In this document: in pieces, positions 14,887 through 22,485 of the stretch
How the letters are laid out: every line of letters starts with the position of its first letter
How positions within the stretch are numbered: the first letter of the stretch is position 1
Assembly (NCBI GenBank): GCA_963665555.2
Contig: OY762308.1
Coordinates: 2,852,001-2,916,000 of the forward strand
Length of the DNA: 64,000 nt
Reading direction: 5' to 3'
Source of the DNA: CAXXXW01 sp963665555
GTDB taxonomy: Bacteria; Pseudomonadota; Alphaproteobacteria; Thalassobaculales; Thalassobaculaceae
Program-made: the position numbers and the translations under genes
The notes under the pieces: generated by a model
Told to the model about the DNA's origin: nothing
The model's database searches: none
What the model saw: the letters and a program-made list of their open reading frames with translations, nothing else

Positions 14887-16152
14887 CTAAGCCGCCAGGG
14901 GGAGCGATTCGAGGCCGCGCAGGACGATGGCGTTGCGGAACCTGGGGGCCTCGTCGCGCAGGCGCAGGTTGGGGAAGCGCTCCAGCAGCATCTCGAACGC
15001 GACCGCCGCCTCCAGCCGGGCCAGCGGCGAGCCGATGCAGTGGTGGATGCCGCGCCCGAAGGACAGGTGGCGCCCCTCCTTGCGGCCGATGTCGAAACGG
15101 TCCGGCTCCTCGAACGCTTCGGGGTCGCGGTTGGCCGCGCCGATCAGCACCAGCGCGTTCTGCCCCGCCTCCATGCGGAACCCGTTCACGTCGCTGTCCG
15201 ACAGCGCGCCCCGGAAATCGGTCTGCACCGGGGAGTCGTAGCGCAGCATCTCGGCGATCGCCGTCGGCATCAGGCCCGGATCGTCGCGCAGCCGGGCGAA
15301 CTGTTCGGGATGGCGCAGCAGGGCCAGCATCCCGTTGCCGATCAGGTTGGTGGTGGTCTCCGCGCCGGCGACCAGCAGCAGGCGCAGCATGTTCAGCACC
15401 TCGCGGCCGGTGAGCCGGTCGCCCTCCTCCTCCGCCTGCACCAGCGCGCTCAGGATGTCGTCGCGCGGCTCGGACCGGCGCGCCTCGACGATCGGGCGGA
15501 AATACTCGTTCAGTTCGTCCCCGGCCCGGTCGGCCGATTCGCGCTCCTCCGGCCCGACGGTCGGCTCCAGCAGGCGGGCGCGCCGGTCCGCCCAGACGCG
15601 GAATTGCGGCCGGTCCTCCGGCGGGACGCCCAGCATCTCGGCGATCACGACCACCGGGAGCGGCTGCGCCACCGCCGTCATCAGGTCGAAGGCGGAGGGG
15701 TCGTCGATCGCGTCCAGCAACTCGCCCATCACGGCGCGGGTCCTGGGCTCCAGCGCGTCGATGGCGCGCGAGGTGAACGCCTTGTTGACCAGCCCGCGCA
15801 GCCGGGTGTGGTCCGGCTGGTCGAGGAACAGCATCGAGGGGTCCTCGACCTGCGGGCGGGTGGCGGCCGCCTGCTTGCGCTTGACCAGCGGCGGCGTCCT
15901 GGTCGGGTCGCTGCTGAAGCGGCGGTGGTCGCGCAGGATGGCGTCCACGTCGCGGTGGCGCGTGAACACCCAGGCGTTCAGCAGCCGGCTGCGGTGCGGG
16001 CGGCCCTGGCGGCGCAGCCGGTCGTAGCCGGGATACGGGTCCTGGACGAAACCGGGCGAAATCGGGTTGTAGACGGCCCCGCTCTCCAGCCGCTCGCGCA
16101 GCAGCATCGCCCCCACCGCGACGGAGCGGACCGCCTTTTGCATCGCGTCCAT
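14887..16152 (-). CDS. cytochrome P450 (421 aa)
   Basis: A soluble class I bacterial P450 monooxygenase. The oxygen-activation helix reads AGAETTT at 262-268, the ExxR pair is E301-R304, and the haem loop is FGRGIHHCIG at 365-374 with Cys372 as thiolate ligand. There is no N-terminal membrane anchor, so it needs a ferredoxin and reductase from elsewhere; none is adjacent. FLDQPDHTRLRGLVNKAF near 109 is the standard helix-C region. The 46-nt gap to the ferritin-like gene upstream and the shared strand suggest co-expression. Substrate unknown. Confidence 0.95.
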   Translation of the reverse strand: MDAMQKAVRSVAVGAMLLRERLESGAVYNPISPGFVQDPYPGYDRLRRQGRPHRSRLLNAWVFTRHRDVDAILRDHRRFSSDPTRTPPLVKRKQAAATRPQVEDPSMLFLDQPDHTRLRGLVNKAFTSRAIDALEPRTRAVMGELLDAIDDPSAFDLMTAVAQPLPVVVIAEMLGVPPEDRPQFRVWADRRARLLEPTVGPEERESADRAGDELNEYFRPIVEARRSEPRDDILSALVQAEEEGDRLTGREVLNMLRLLLVAGAETTTNLIGNGMLALLRHPEQFARLRDDPGLMPTAIAEMLRYDSPVQTDFRGALSDSDVNGFRMEAGQNALVLIGAANRDPEAFEEPDRFDIGRKEGRHLSFGRGIHHCIGSPLARLEAAVAFEMLLERFPNLRLRDEAPRFRNAIVLRGLESLPLAA

Positions 16153-16198
16153 CCTCGCTGCTCCCCGGTTCGCGCCGTCCGCGCCGCCGGCCGGCGGG

Positions 16199-17314
16199 CT
16201 ACGCCGCCGCGCGTTTCAGGATCGGCCGGCGCCGCGCGTTGATCTCGCGGAGGTACTCGATCCCCTCGGCCGCGATGGCGTCGCCCACCATGTCGTCGCC
16301 CTCGGCCTCCAGGCCCTTCATGTCGATCCAGGCGGCGTAGACCGGCCGCGTGCGTTCGGTGACGATCCCGGCCTTGACCAGCGTCTTGGCCAGCGTGCGG
16401 AAGATGCTGGTGTTGTCGCGGAGCGCGTCCTTGCGGTCCTCGTCGTCCCAGACCTCGCGCACCGCCTCGCGCACCCACTCCCAGTCGAGGCCGAAGCGCT
16501 CGTACACGAGGCGCTTCTGGCGCGCGTTGATCAGGTTGAAGAGCAGCGTCTCGAAGCACTGGGCGGCCCAGTCCTCGATCGTGTCGCGCTCGGCCGGGGC
16601 GAGGTGGCGGATCGTGTTGTCGGCCCAGATCTTGCCGAAGCGGTGGTGGAACGCCTCGTCGGTCATCACCAGCTGGGCGAGGCGGCGCAGCAGCGGGTCG
16701 TTGGCGTTGGCGTGCAGGTTGGCGAAGGCGCCCATGGCCAGCCCCTCGACCAGCATCTGCATCCCCACCAGCTTCTTGTAGACCTCCGGCGCCAGCACCA
16801 GTTCGGTCAGCATCCCGCCCAGCACATCGCCCGCCGGGTAGGGCACGCCGTCCCACCGCGCCTCGATATAGCGCTGGAAGGCGGTGACGTGGCGCGCCTC
16901 CTCGCGGGCCTGGTTGGCGGCGTATTCCTGGGCGCCGGGGTCGCGCAGGATGTGGCACAGGCTGGCCGAGAGCGACAGCGCGCCCTGCTCGCCGTGCAGG
17001 ATGTTGGAGATGTTCCAGCGCGCGATCTCGTTGCCGAGCGCGACCTGTTGCCCCTCGTCGAGCCGGTCGCACACGGCCGAGCGCAGCTCGACGACCTGCT
17101 GGCGCGGCAGGAGAAGCTCGTTCTCCATGTCGAAGGGCGTGGAGTAGTCGATATAGGCGGGGTCGAGCGGGTCCCAGAAATGGTCGTGCGTGCGCGCGAC
17201 GATCTCGTCGAAATAGTCCGTGCGCTGGCCGTAGCGCGCGGTCTCGATCATCGCCGGGAAGTCGTCCCGGTCGACGGTCTCGTAGGCCGGGTCGGGGGTC
17301 GTCGGAACGGACAT
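16199..17314 (-). CDS. ferritin-like diiron-oxygenase-type protein (371 aa)
   Basis: A four-helix-bundle diiron protein with probable ligands spaced as in ferritin-like oxygenases: NILHGEQGALS, REEARHVTAFQRYIEARW (ExxRH), MLVEGLAMGAF and TDEAFHHRFGK (DExxHH). The length and ligand order suggest an oxidative role rather than iron storage. I chose ATG 17314, preceded by GGAGG at spacing 6 and by a TTGCCG-17-TATCTT promoter. The first six codons, the RBS and the -10 lie within the 61-bp direct repeat that also flanks the far end of the restriction-modification cassette. Together with the downstream P450 it may act on one small-molecule substrate. Confidence 0.8.
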   Translation of the reverse strand: MSVPTTPDPAYETVDRDDFPAMIETARYGQRTDYFDEIVARTHDHFWDPLDPAYIDYSTPFDMENELLLPRQQVVELRSAVCDRLDEGQQVALGNEIARWNISNILHGEQGALSLSASLCHILRDPGAQEYAANQAREEARHVTAFQRYIEARWDGVPYPAGDVLGGMLTELVLAPEVYKKLVGMQMLVEGLAMGAFANLHANANDPLLRRLAQLVMTDEAFHHRFGKIWADNTIRHLAPAERDTIEDWAAQCFETLLFNLINARQKRLVYERFGLDWEWVREAVREVWDDEDRKDALRDNTSIFRTLAKTLVKAGIVTERTRPVYAAWIDMKGLEAEGDDMVGDAIAAEGIEYLREINARRRPILKRAAA

Positions 17315-17357
17315 GGCAAGCCTCCGGGCGCGGTTCGACGCCGTTCCCCGCAAGATA
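17297..17357. repeat. 61-bp direct repeat, copy A
   Basis: It matches 19007-19067 at 59 of 61 positions (mismatches at 17318 and 17351). On the minus strand it contains the -10, 5' UTR, GGAGG site, ATG and first six codons of the ferritin-like gene. Weaker similarity (16 of the next 27 positions) continues to about 17384 and includes the -35. Confidence 0.93.
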
Positions 17358-17380
17358 ATGCGCGCCCGCGCGGGCGGCAA
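17352..17380 (-). promoter_or_regulatory. promoter of the ferritin-like gene (repeat copy A)
   Basis: On the minus strand TTGCCG (17375-17380) and TATCTT (17352-17357) are 17 nt apart, 37 nt upstream of the start codon. The same arrangement recurs at 19062-19090. The spacers have diverged but both hexamer positions are kept. Confidence 0.6.
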
Positions 17381-17418
17381 GGGGCGGCGGCGGACGGAAA
17401 ACCGCCAGGGCAACGGTT

Positions 17419-18021
17419 TCAGGGCCGCGACGATAAGCGCGCCGATCGGGGCTCGTAGTCGGTCCACTCGCTTCCGTCGGCAAGACGCTCGGCCACATAT
17501 TCGTCGAACGGCTTCGCGCCGCGCCGGCGGTTGCAGTTCGGGCAAAGCAACTGCTTGTTGCCCGCGTCGTCCGAGCCGCCCCTCGCCTTCGCCCTGATAT
17601 GGTCCACGTCGGGGCGCTCCGGCAGCACCGCGAGGCAACCGGGGCAGAAGCCCCACTGTTTCAGGCGATACAGGTCGATGATGCGTTTGTCGCCGCCCCA
17701 ATCCGGGATTTCCGCGACTTCCCGGTCCCGCCGGGCGAAGGCGTCGTCCGTCAACGCCCAGCCCGGCCGCCCATTGGCCTGCGCGCACTTGGTCAGCAGG
17801 CGATCCTTGACCAGCGAATTCAGGATACCCCAGACGATATGGTCGTTGCCCTGCTTGGTCGCATAGCCAGGCTCGCGGAAGATGCCGGAACGGCGTCCTA
17901 TCTCCGCCGCTCCGATGCACTCCCCGGCCTTCTTGGCCGCATACAGGACCTCCATGACGGCGACGCGCAGGTGGGCGACCCCCCGGTGTCCGTGGCGCTT
18001 CTCCAGCGGCGGAATGCTCAT
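17419..18021 (-). CDS. HNH endonuclease, probable restriction enzyme (200 aa)
   Basis: The C-terminal domain is an HNH nuclease with a zinc knuckle: C126-x2-C129 and C160-x2-C163 frame D140-H141, N155 and N164 in a VDHIRAKARGGSDDAGNKQ context. The N-terminal about 95 residues read as a winged helix (AAEIGRRSGIFREPG, then VWGILNSLVKDRLL ending GWALTDDAF), a plausible DNA-reading module. The ATG at 18021 overlaps the methyltransferase stop by 4 nt, so it is translated after the protecting enzyme. The pairing identifies a type II-like restriction-modification system; its recognition site is unknown. Lower G+C than flanking genes is visible. Confidence 0.88.
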   Translation of the reverse strand: MSIPPLEKRHGHRGVAHLRVAVMEVLYAAKKAGECIGAAEIGRRSGIFREPGYATKQGNDHIVWGILNSLVKDRLLTKCAQANGRPGWALTDDAFARRDREVAEIPDWGGDKRIIDLYRLKQWGFCPGCLAVLPERPDVDHIRAKARGGSDDAGNKQLLCPNCNRRRGAKPFDEYVAERLADGSEWTDYEPRSARLSSRP

Positions 18022-18971
18022 CCCCGGCGCCCCAGCCGCTCGCGCGCGATTTCGATGTAGGCGGGATTAATGTCGATCCCGATGCTGGCGCGCCGTGCCT
18101 GCCGGGCGGCAAGGCAGGTCGTGCCGGAGCCGACGAACGGGTCGAGCACGGTTTGCCCTTCGGCGGAGAAAACCCGGATCAGGTGTTCGCAGAGCTTGAC
18201 CGGCTTCGGCGTCAGGTGGCCGTTGAAGCGGTCCTTGTCCTCCTTCTCGACCGTCATGACGGTTTCCGGGACGCGGCCCGTGAGGGTCTGGCTCGCGTCG
18301 ATAAGCCCGGTCTCGTGCGCCAGCCAGTTATCGACGAACGTGCCCTCGCGCGGCTTCTGGGCGCAGACGATCGCCTCGAACTGGGGCCGCAGTTGCGGCG
18401 TGCGTCGGCCGGCGATGCGGCGGATCGTTTCGGCCTTCCGCTCCTCCGTCATGTCGCCGCGCCTGCGAACGAAATGATCGACCGTGAACGCCTTGAACTG
18501 CGCCCGTTGCGTGAAGCGCCAGGCGAAGGCGTCGCGTATCTCGAACCCGGCGTCCTCGACCGCGACGGCGGCGCGGTGGTAGAGCCGGGGCGCGGCGAAC
18601 ATGAGCAGGAACCCGCCGGGCTTGAGCACCCGCAGCAGTTCGGCCGCGACCGGCTCCAGGAAGGCTTGCAGGTTACGCCCCTGGGCCGGGTCGAACTTCA
18701 TGCCGATGGGAAGACCGCCGATGACGTCGGCATGGCCTTGCGAATACTCGATTTTCTCCTTGTTCCACCCGTTGTCCAGACGGTCGAGGAAGTAGGGAGG
18801 ATCGGTCAGGACAAGGTGCACGCTGGCGTCGGCCATCTCCGCCAGCACGGCCCGGCAATCGCCCGCGTACAGCTCGAATTGCGATTGCGGCCGGGAGCGA
18901 CCGAGCGGCAAGGCGGCGGCCAACGCTTCCGGGGCCGCGTCTCCCGGCGGGAAGATGAAGTCGCGGCTCAC
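18018..18971 (-). CDS. site-specific DNA methyltransferase, beta class, probably N6-adenine (317 aa)
   Basis: It transfers a methyl group from SAM to DNA, protecting host sites from the partner HNH nuclease. The catalytic motif IV TDPPY is at 56-60 and the SAM-binding motif I (VLDPFVGSGTTCLAA) is at about 275-289. That order is the beta class; DPPY favours adenine N6, though cytosine N4 cannot be excluded. A target-recognition region (about 120-230, including AWRFTQRAQFKAF) lies between. I chose GTG 18971. It has no SD of its own but overlaps the stop of an 18-codon leader by GTGA, so it should be translated by coupling. Confidence 0.9.
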   Translation of the reverse strand: MSRDFIFPPGDAAPEALAAALPLGRSRPQSQFELYAGDCRAVLAEMADASVHLVLTDPPYFLDRLDNGWNKEKIEYSQGHADVIGGLPIGMKFDPAQGRNLQAFLEPVAAELLRVLKPGGFLLMFAAPRLYHRAAVAVEDAGFEIRDAFAWRFTQRAQFKAFTVDHFVRRRGDMTEERKAETIRRIAGRRTPQLRPQFEAIVCAQKPREGTFVDNWLAHETGLIDASQTLTGRVPETVMTVEKEDKDRFNGHLTPKPVKLCEHLIRVFSAEGQTVLDPFVGSGTTCLAARQARRASIGIDINPAYIEIARERLGRRG

Positions 18972-19024
18972 GAGCCGATCGGCCGGCCGGGGCGCGCGGT
19001 CTTGGCGGTCGTCGGAACGGACAT
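18968..19024 (-). CDS. 18-residue leader peptide coupled to the methyltransferase
   Basis: The ATG at 19022-19024 lies in repeat copy B with a GGAGG site 6 nt upstream. The first six residues, MSVPTT, are identical to the N-terminus of the ferritin-like protein; then the frame runs into 12 unrelated residues. Its TGA (18968-18970) overlaps the methyltransferase GTG (18969-18971). It looks like a captured translation-initiation region that now feeds the methyltransferase. The peptide itself need not have a function. Confidence 0.65.
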   Translation of the reverse strand: MSVPTTAKTARPGRPIGS

Positions 19025-19067
19025 GGCGAGCCTCCGGGCGCGGTTCGACGCCGTTCCCCGGAAGATA
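19007..19067. repeat. 61-bp direct repeat, copy B
   Basis: Partner of 17297-17357, same orientation. Here the captured start codon (19022-19024, minus strand) and the codons for MSVPTT run on into an unrelated short tail that stops at the methyltransferase start. Confidence 0.93.
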
Positions 19068-19090
19068 GCTCCCGCGTCCGCCGCCGACAA
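19062..19090 (-). promoter_or_regulatory. promoter of the restriction-modification operon (repeat copy B)
   Basis: Minus strand TTGTCG (19085-19090), 17-nt spacer, TATCTT (19062-19067). It mirrors the promoter at 17352-17380 and would transcribe leader, methyltransferase and nuclease. Confidence 0.6.
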
Positions 19091-19132
19091 GGGCGGCGGT
19101 GCGAGTGGAGGACGCGCCGCTTCGCCTCCCCC

Positions 19133-20185
19133 CTAAATCCCGCGCACCAGGTCGAGGCTCTGCGCGGCGCGGCCGGTTTCGACCTGGCGGACGGCCTCGA
19201 CGAGGGCGGCGTTGGCGGGGGCCGCCATGCCGATCTCGGCCCCCCTGGCGGCGACGAAGCCGTTGATGGCGTGGATTTCGGTGCGCCGCCCCTTGGCGAT
19301 GTCCTGCGCCATCGAGGGGCGGGAGTCGTCGCTTCGGCCGACGGCGCTCGCCTCCATGTCGGCCTCCATGCGCGCGACCGTCGCCGCGTCGCCGGCCGCC
19401 GCCGCCTCCCACTCCTCCGGCGCGAAGCGGTTGATCGTCTCCAGTTCGTAGCCGAGCGCGCGGCCGACCGCGACCGCTTCGCCCGCCAGCCGGATCGAGA
19501 GGCGGCGCGTGACCGTCTCGCGGTCGCAGGCGTTGGCGCCCATGCCGGTGGCGGCGCAGACGCCGTTGCGCATCGCGTTGGCGGTGAGCTTGGACCAGCG
19601 CTCCCCCCACAGGTTCGTCGTCGTCCTGGCGCTGTCCACGGCGGAGAGCAGGCGCGCGACCTCGCGCACGCGCGGCGTGATCCTTCCGTGCGGCTCGCCG
19701 GCGCGGAACACCGTGTGCTTGTTCCCGCCGAGCGGCACGCCGCGCCGCACCTCCGCCGGGCCGGTCAGTTCGACCGCGATCTTGGCGGCGATGCAGCCCG
19801 TCGTGCGGCCCCATCCCACCGTGCCGGCGATCGTCTCCTCGTTGATGCAGTTCTGCAGCGAGACGCAGAACCCGCCCGGCGCCAGGTAGTCGCGGATCAG
19901 CGCGGCGGCCCAGGCGGTGTCGTAGGACTTGACGCAGACGAAGGCGATGTCGACCGGCCGCTCGCGCGCCAGCCCCTGCACCTCCGCCAGGCCGATGGCG
20001 CGGACCGGCGTCTCGAAGCATTCCGCCTCGGTCAGGCCGGACAGGCTCAGCCCCTTCTCGTTCATCGCCCGCACATGCTCCGGCCACGGGTCGATGAAGA
20101 CGACGTCCTCCCCCTCCCGCGCCATGTAGCCGCCGACATAGGCGCCGACCGCGCCGGCCCCGACGATGGCGATCCGATAGCCCAT
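19133..20185 (-). CDS. 2-dehydropantoate 2-reductase family oxidoreductase (350 aa)
   Basis: Members reduce ketopantoate to pantoate with NADPH (PanE/ApbA) or act on related 2-oxo acids. The N-terminal Rossmann motif is IVGAGAVGAYVG at 6-17. The mid-region has AFVCVKSYDT (the conserved VK-x-YD/T of the family) and SLQNCINEE, and the C-terminal helical domain carries the substrate-side WSKLTANAMRNG. At 350 aa it is longer than PanE (about 300), as in the catabolic paralogues. The gene is alone on its strand, 65 nt from repeat copy B. Because it lies in a catabolic region, a role outside pantothenate synthesis is likely. Confidence 0.85.
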   Translation of the reverse strand: MGYRIAIVGAGAVGAYVGGYMAREGEDVVFIDPWPEHVRAMNEKGLSLSGLTEAECFETPVRAIGLAEVQGLARERPVDIAFVCVKSYDTAWAAALIRDYLAPGGFCVSLQNCINEETIAGTVGWGRTTGCIAAKIAVELTGPAEVRRGVPLGGNKHTVFRAGEPHGRITPRVREVARLLSAVDSARTTTNLWGERWSKLTANAMRNGVCAATGMGANACDRETVTRRLSIRLAGEAVAVGRALGYELETINRFAPEEWEAAAAGDAATVARMEADMEASAVGRSDDSRPSMAQDIAKGRRTEIHAINGFVAARGAEIGMAAPANAALVEAVRQVETGRAAQSLDLVRGI

Positions 20186-20377
20186 TGCCGCGTCCTCCCC
20201 GGATCGGGCGGCTCCCCCGGCGCGCCCGCGCCCACACTACGACGCGCCCGCGCGATTTCAACGGCGCCCGGCGCCACGAATGCGATGAAGGCGGCTTCGG
20301 CCGCGCCGCGCCGCGCCGGGCCGGCCCGTGTCGTGCTAGGAGGGGCGCCGCCCGCGCCACCGCCACGGACCCGCCCG

Positions 20378-22441
20378 ATGACCTCGCCCTATCCGTTGCT
20401 GTTCTCGCCGATCCGGGTCGGGAGCGTCGCGCTCCCCAACCGGATCCTGATGGGGTCGATGCACACCGGCCTGGAGGAGGCGCCGGACGCCTTCGCGCGC
20501 ATGGCCGCCTTCTACGCCGAGCGGGCGCGCGGCGGCGCGGCGCTGATGGTCACCGGCGGCGTGTCGCCCGACGCCGCCGGCAAGCTCGGCCTCGGCCCCG
20601 GCGAGAAGACCTTGCAAGAAGACCCCGCCGGCCACCGCCTGGTGACGCGGGCCGTGCACGCCGAGGGCGGGCGCATCCTGGTCCAGCTGCTGCACGCCGG
20701 GCGCTACGGCAAGCATCCGGGCGCCGTCGCGCCCTCGCCGGTCCGCGCCCCGATAAACCCCCACCCGCCGCGCGGGATGGCCGGGGCGGAGATCGAGGAG
20801 ACGATCCACGCCTTCGCCGAAAGCGCGGCGCTGGCCGTCGAACTCGGCTACGACGGGATCGAGGCGATGGGGTCGGAGGGCTACCTGCCGAGCCAGTTCC
20901 TCGCCCCCCGGACCAATGCCCGGACCGACGAATGGGGCGGGCCGTGGGAGAACCGCAAGCGCTTTTTCGTCGAGGCGGTGCGCGCGATCCGCGCCCGGAT
21001 CGGCCCCGGCCCGATCCTGGTGGCGCGGCTGTCCGTGCTCGAACTGGTCGAGGGCGGGATGACGGGGGCGGAGACGATCGACCTCGCCCGGTCGCTGGAG
21101 GCGGCGGGGGCGGACGCGCTCAATTCCGGCATCGGCTGGCACGAGGCGCGGGTGCCGACGATCATGCATTCGGTGCCGCGCGGCGCCTTCGCCTGGGCGA
21201 CGCGGCGGGTGGCGCGCGCGGTCTCGATCCCGACGGTCGCGTCGAACCGGATCGCCGCGCCGGACCAGGCCGAGGCGCTGGTCGCGGCCGGCGACGCGGC
21301 GATGGTCTCGATGGCGCGCCCCTTCCTCGCCGACGCCGAATTCGTCGCCAAGGCCCGCGACGGCCGCGCGGCGGAGATCAATACCTGCATCGCCTGCAAC
21401 CAGGCCTGCCTCGACAACATCTTCTCCGCCCGGATCGCGACCTGCATGGTGAACCCCCGCGCCTGCCGGGAGACCGAGCCGGGGCTGGCGGCCGCCCCGG
21501 CCGCCGCGCCGCGCCGCCTCGCGGTGGTGGGCGGCGGGCCGGGCGGCCTCGCGGCGGCGGCGGCGCTGGCCGAGCGCGGCCATTCGGTCGCGCTGTTCGA
21601 GGCCCGGGACCGGCTCGGCGGCCAGTTCGACATGGCGATGGCGATCCCCGGCAAGGAGGAGTACGGCGAGACGGCGCGCTATTTCGCGGCGCGGCTGGAG
21701 CGGCTCGGCGTCGAGGTGCGGCTGTCCGCGCCGGCGACGGCCGAGGGGATCGCGGCCGGCGGGTTCGACGCCGTCGTGCTGGCCTCGGGCGTCGTTCCGC
21801 GCCGCCCGGAGATCGAGGGCATCGACCATCCCATGGTCCTGAGCTACCTCGACGTGCTGCGCGACCGCGCGCCGGTGGGGGCGCGGGTGGCGATTATCGG
21901 CGCCGGCGGGATCGGCTTCGACGTGGCGGAGTTCCTGTCGCGCGGCGGGCCCGGGGACGGCGGAGAGGGGGACGAGGACCGGGACAGGGACGCGGTGGAC
22001 CGTTTCCTCGCCGAATGGGGCGTGGACCGCGGGCTGGACAGCGCCGGCGGCCTCGTCGCGCGCCCGGCCCCGCCGCCGCCCCCGGCCCGGCGGATCGTGC
22101 TGTGCCAGCGCTCCGGGGGCCGGTTCGGGCGCACGCTCGGCAAGTCCACGGGCTGGGCGATCCGCGCCGGGCTGGCGGCGCGCGGCGTCGCGTTCCTCGG
22201 CGGCGTCGCCTACCGCCGGATCGACGCGCGCGGCCTGCACGTGGCGGTCGGCGGCGAGGAGCGGCTGGTCGAGGCCGACAACGTGGTGGTCTGCGCCGGC
22301 CAGGAGCCGCGCCGCGACCTGCTGCCGGGCCTGGAGGCGGCCGGCATCCCCGTCCACCCCATCGGCGGCGCCGCGCGGGCCTCCGAACTCGACGCCCAGC
22401 GCGCCATCGAGGAAGCCACCCGCCTCGCCGCGACGCTGTAG
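20378..22441 (+). CDS. fadH: 2,4-dienoyl-CoA reductase, FadH-like (687 aa)
   Basis: An NADPH-dependent FMN/FAD/4Fe-4S enzyme that removes conjugated double bonds during beta-oxidation of polyunsaturated acyl chains. An old-yellow-enzyme barrel occupies about 1-330, with the FadH-type residues Y169 (SEGYL) and H255 (GIGWHEAR). The cluster ligands are C337, C340, C344 and C356. An FAD-binding VVGGGPGGLAA motif begins near 386 and a second nucleotide fold (IIGAGGIGFDVAEF) near 507. The EWGVD...GGL insertion typical of FadH is present, and the length matches the E. coli enzyme (672 aa). ATG 20378 is preceded only by a weak site. An EamA transporter follows. Confidence 0.88.
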   Translation: MTSPYPLLFSPIRVGSVALPNRILMGSMHTGLEEAPDAFARMAAFYAERARGGAALMVTGGVSPDAAGKLGLGPGEKTLQEDPAGHRLVTRAVHAEGGRILVQLLHAGRYGKHPGAVAPSPVRAPINPHPPRGMAGAEIEETIHAFAESAALAVELGYDGIEAMGSEGYLPSQFLAPRTNARTDEWGGPWENRKRFFVEAVRAIRARIGPGPILVARLSVLELVEGGMTGAETIDLARSLEAAGADALNSGIGWHEARVPTIMHSVPRGAFAWATRRVARAVSIPTVASNRIAAPDQAEALVAAGDAAMVSMARPFLADAEFVAKARDGRAAEINTCIACNQACLDNIFSARIATCMVNPRACRETEPGLAAAPAAAPRRLAVVGGGPGGLAAAAALAERGHSVALFEARDRLGGQFDMAMAIPGKEEYGETARYFAARLERLGVEVRLSAPATAEGIAAGGFDAVVLASGVVPRRPEIEGIDHPMVLSYLDVLRDRAPVGARVAIIGAGGIGFDVAEFLSRGGPGDGGEGDEDRDRDAVDRFLAEWGVDRGLDSAGGLVARPAPPPPPARRIVLCQRSGGRFGRTLGKSTGWAIRAGLAARGVAFLGGVAYRRIDARGLHVAVGGEERLVEADNVVVCAGQEPRRDLLPGLEAAGIPVHPIGGAARASELDAQRAIEEATRLAATL

Positions 22442-22485
22442 CGGAGCGGGACGAACCCCGGGCCGCGGGAGGGCCGGCGCTCTCG

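Larger units (their letters stand above)
17297..19067 (-). mobile_element. restriction-modification island bracketed by direct repeats
   Basis: About 1.65 kb of unique sequence carries an HNH nuclease and a DNA methyltransferase between two 61-bp direct repeats. One repeat is the 5' end of the neighbouring diiron gene. No transposase or integrase is present. The most economical reading is insertion at codon 6/7 of the diiron gene with duplication of its promoter region, which both restored the gene and drove the incoming operon. Confidence 0.7.

Noticed and set aside
11296..16242. A 1648-codon open frame on the plus strand
   Set aside because: It lies opposite well-supported minus-strand genes (hydantoinase, P450). 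Long antisense frames are expected at this G+C content and its text has no domain pattern.
17297..19067. The flanking repeats considered as ordinary IS-element target duplications
   Set aside because: There is no transposase or terminal inverted repeat, and 61 bp is far longer than known target-site duplications.
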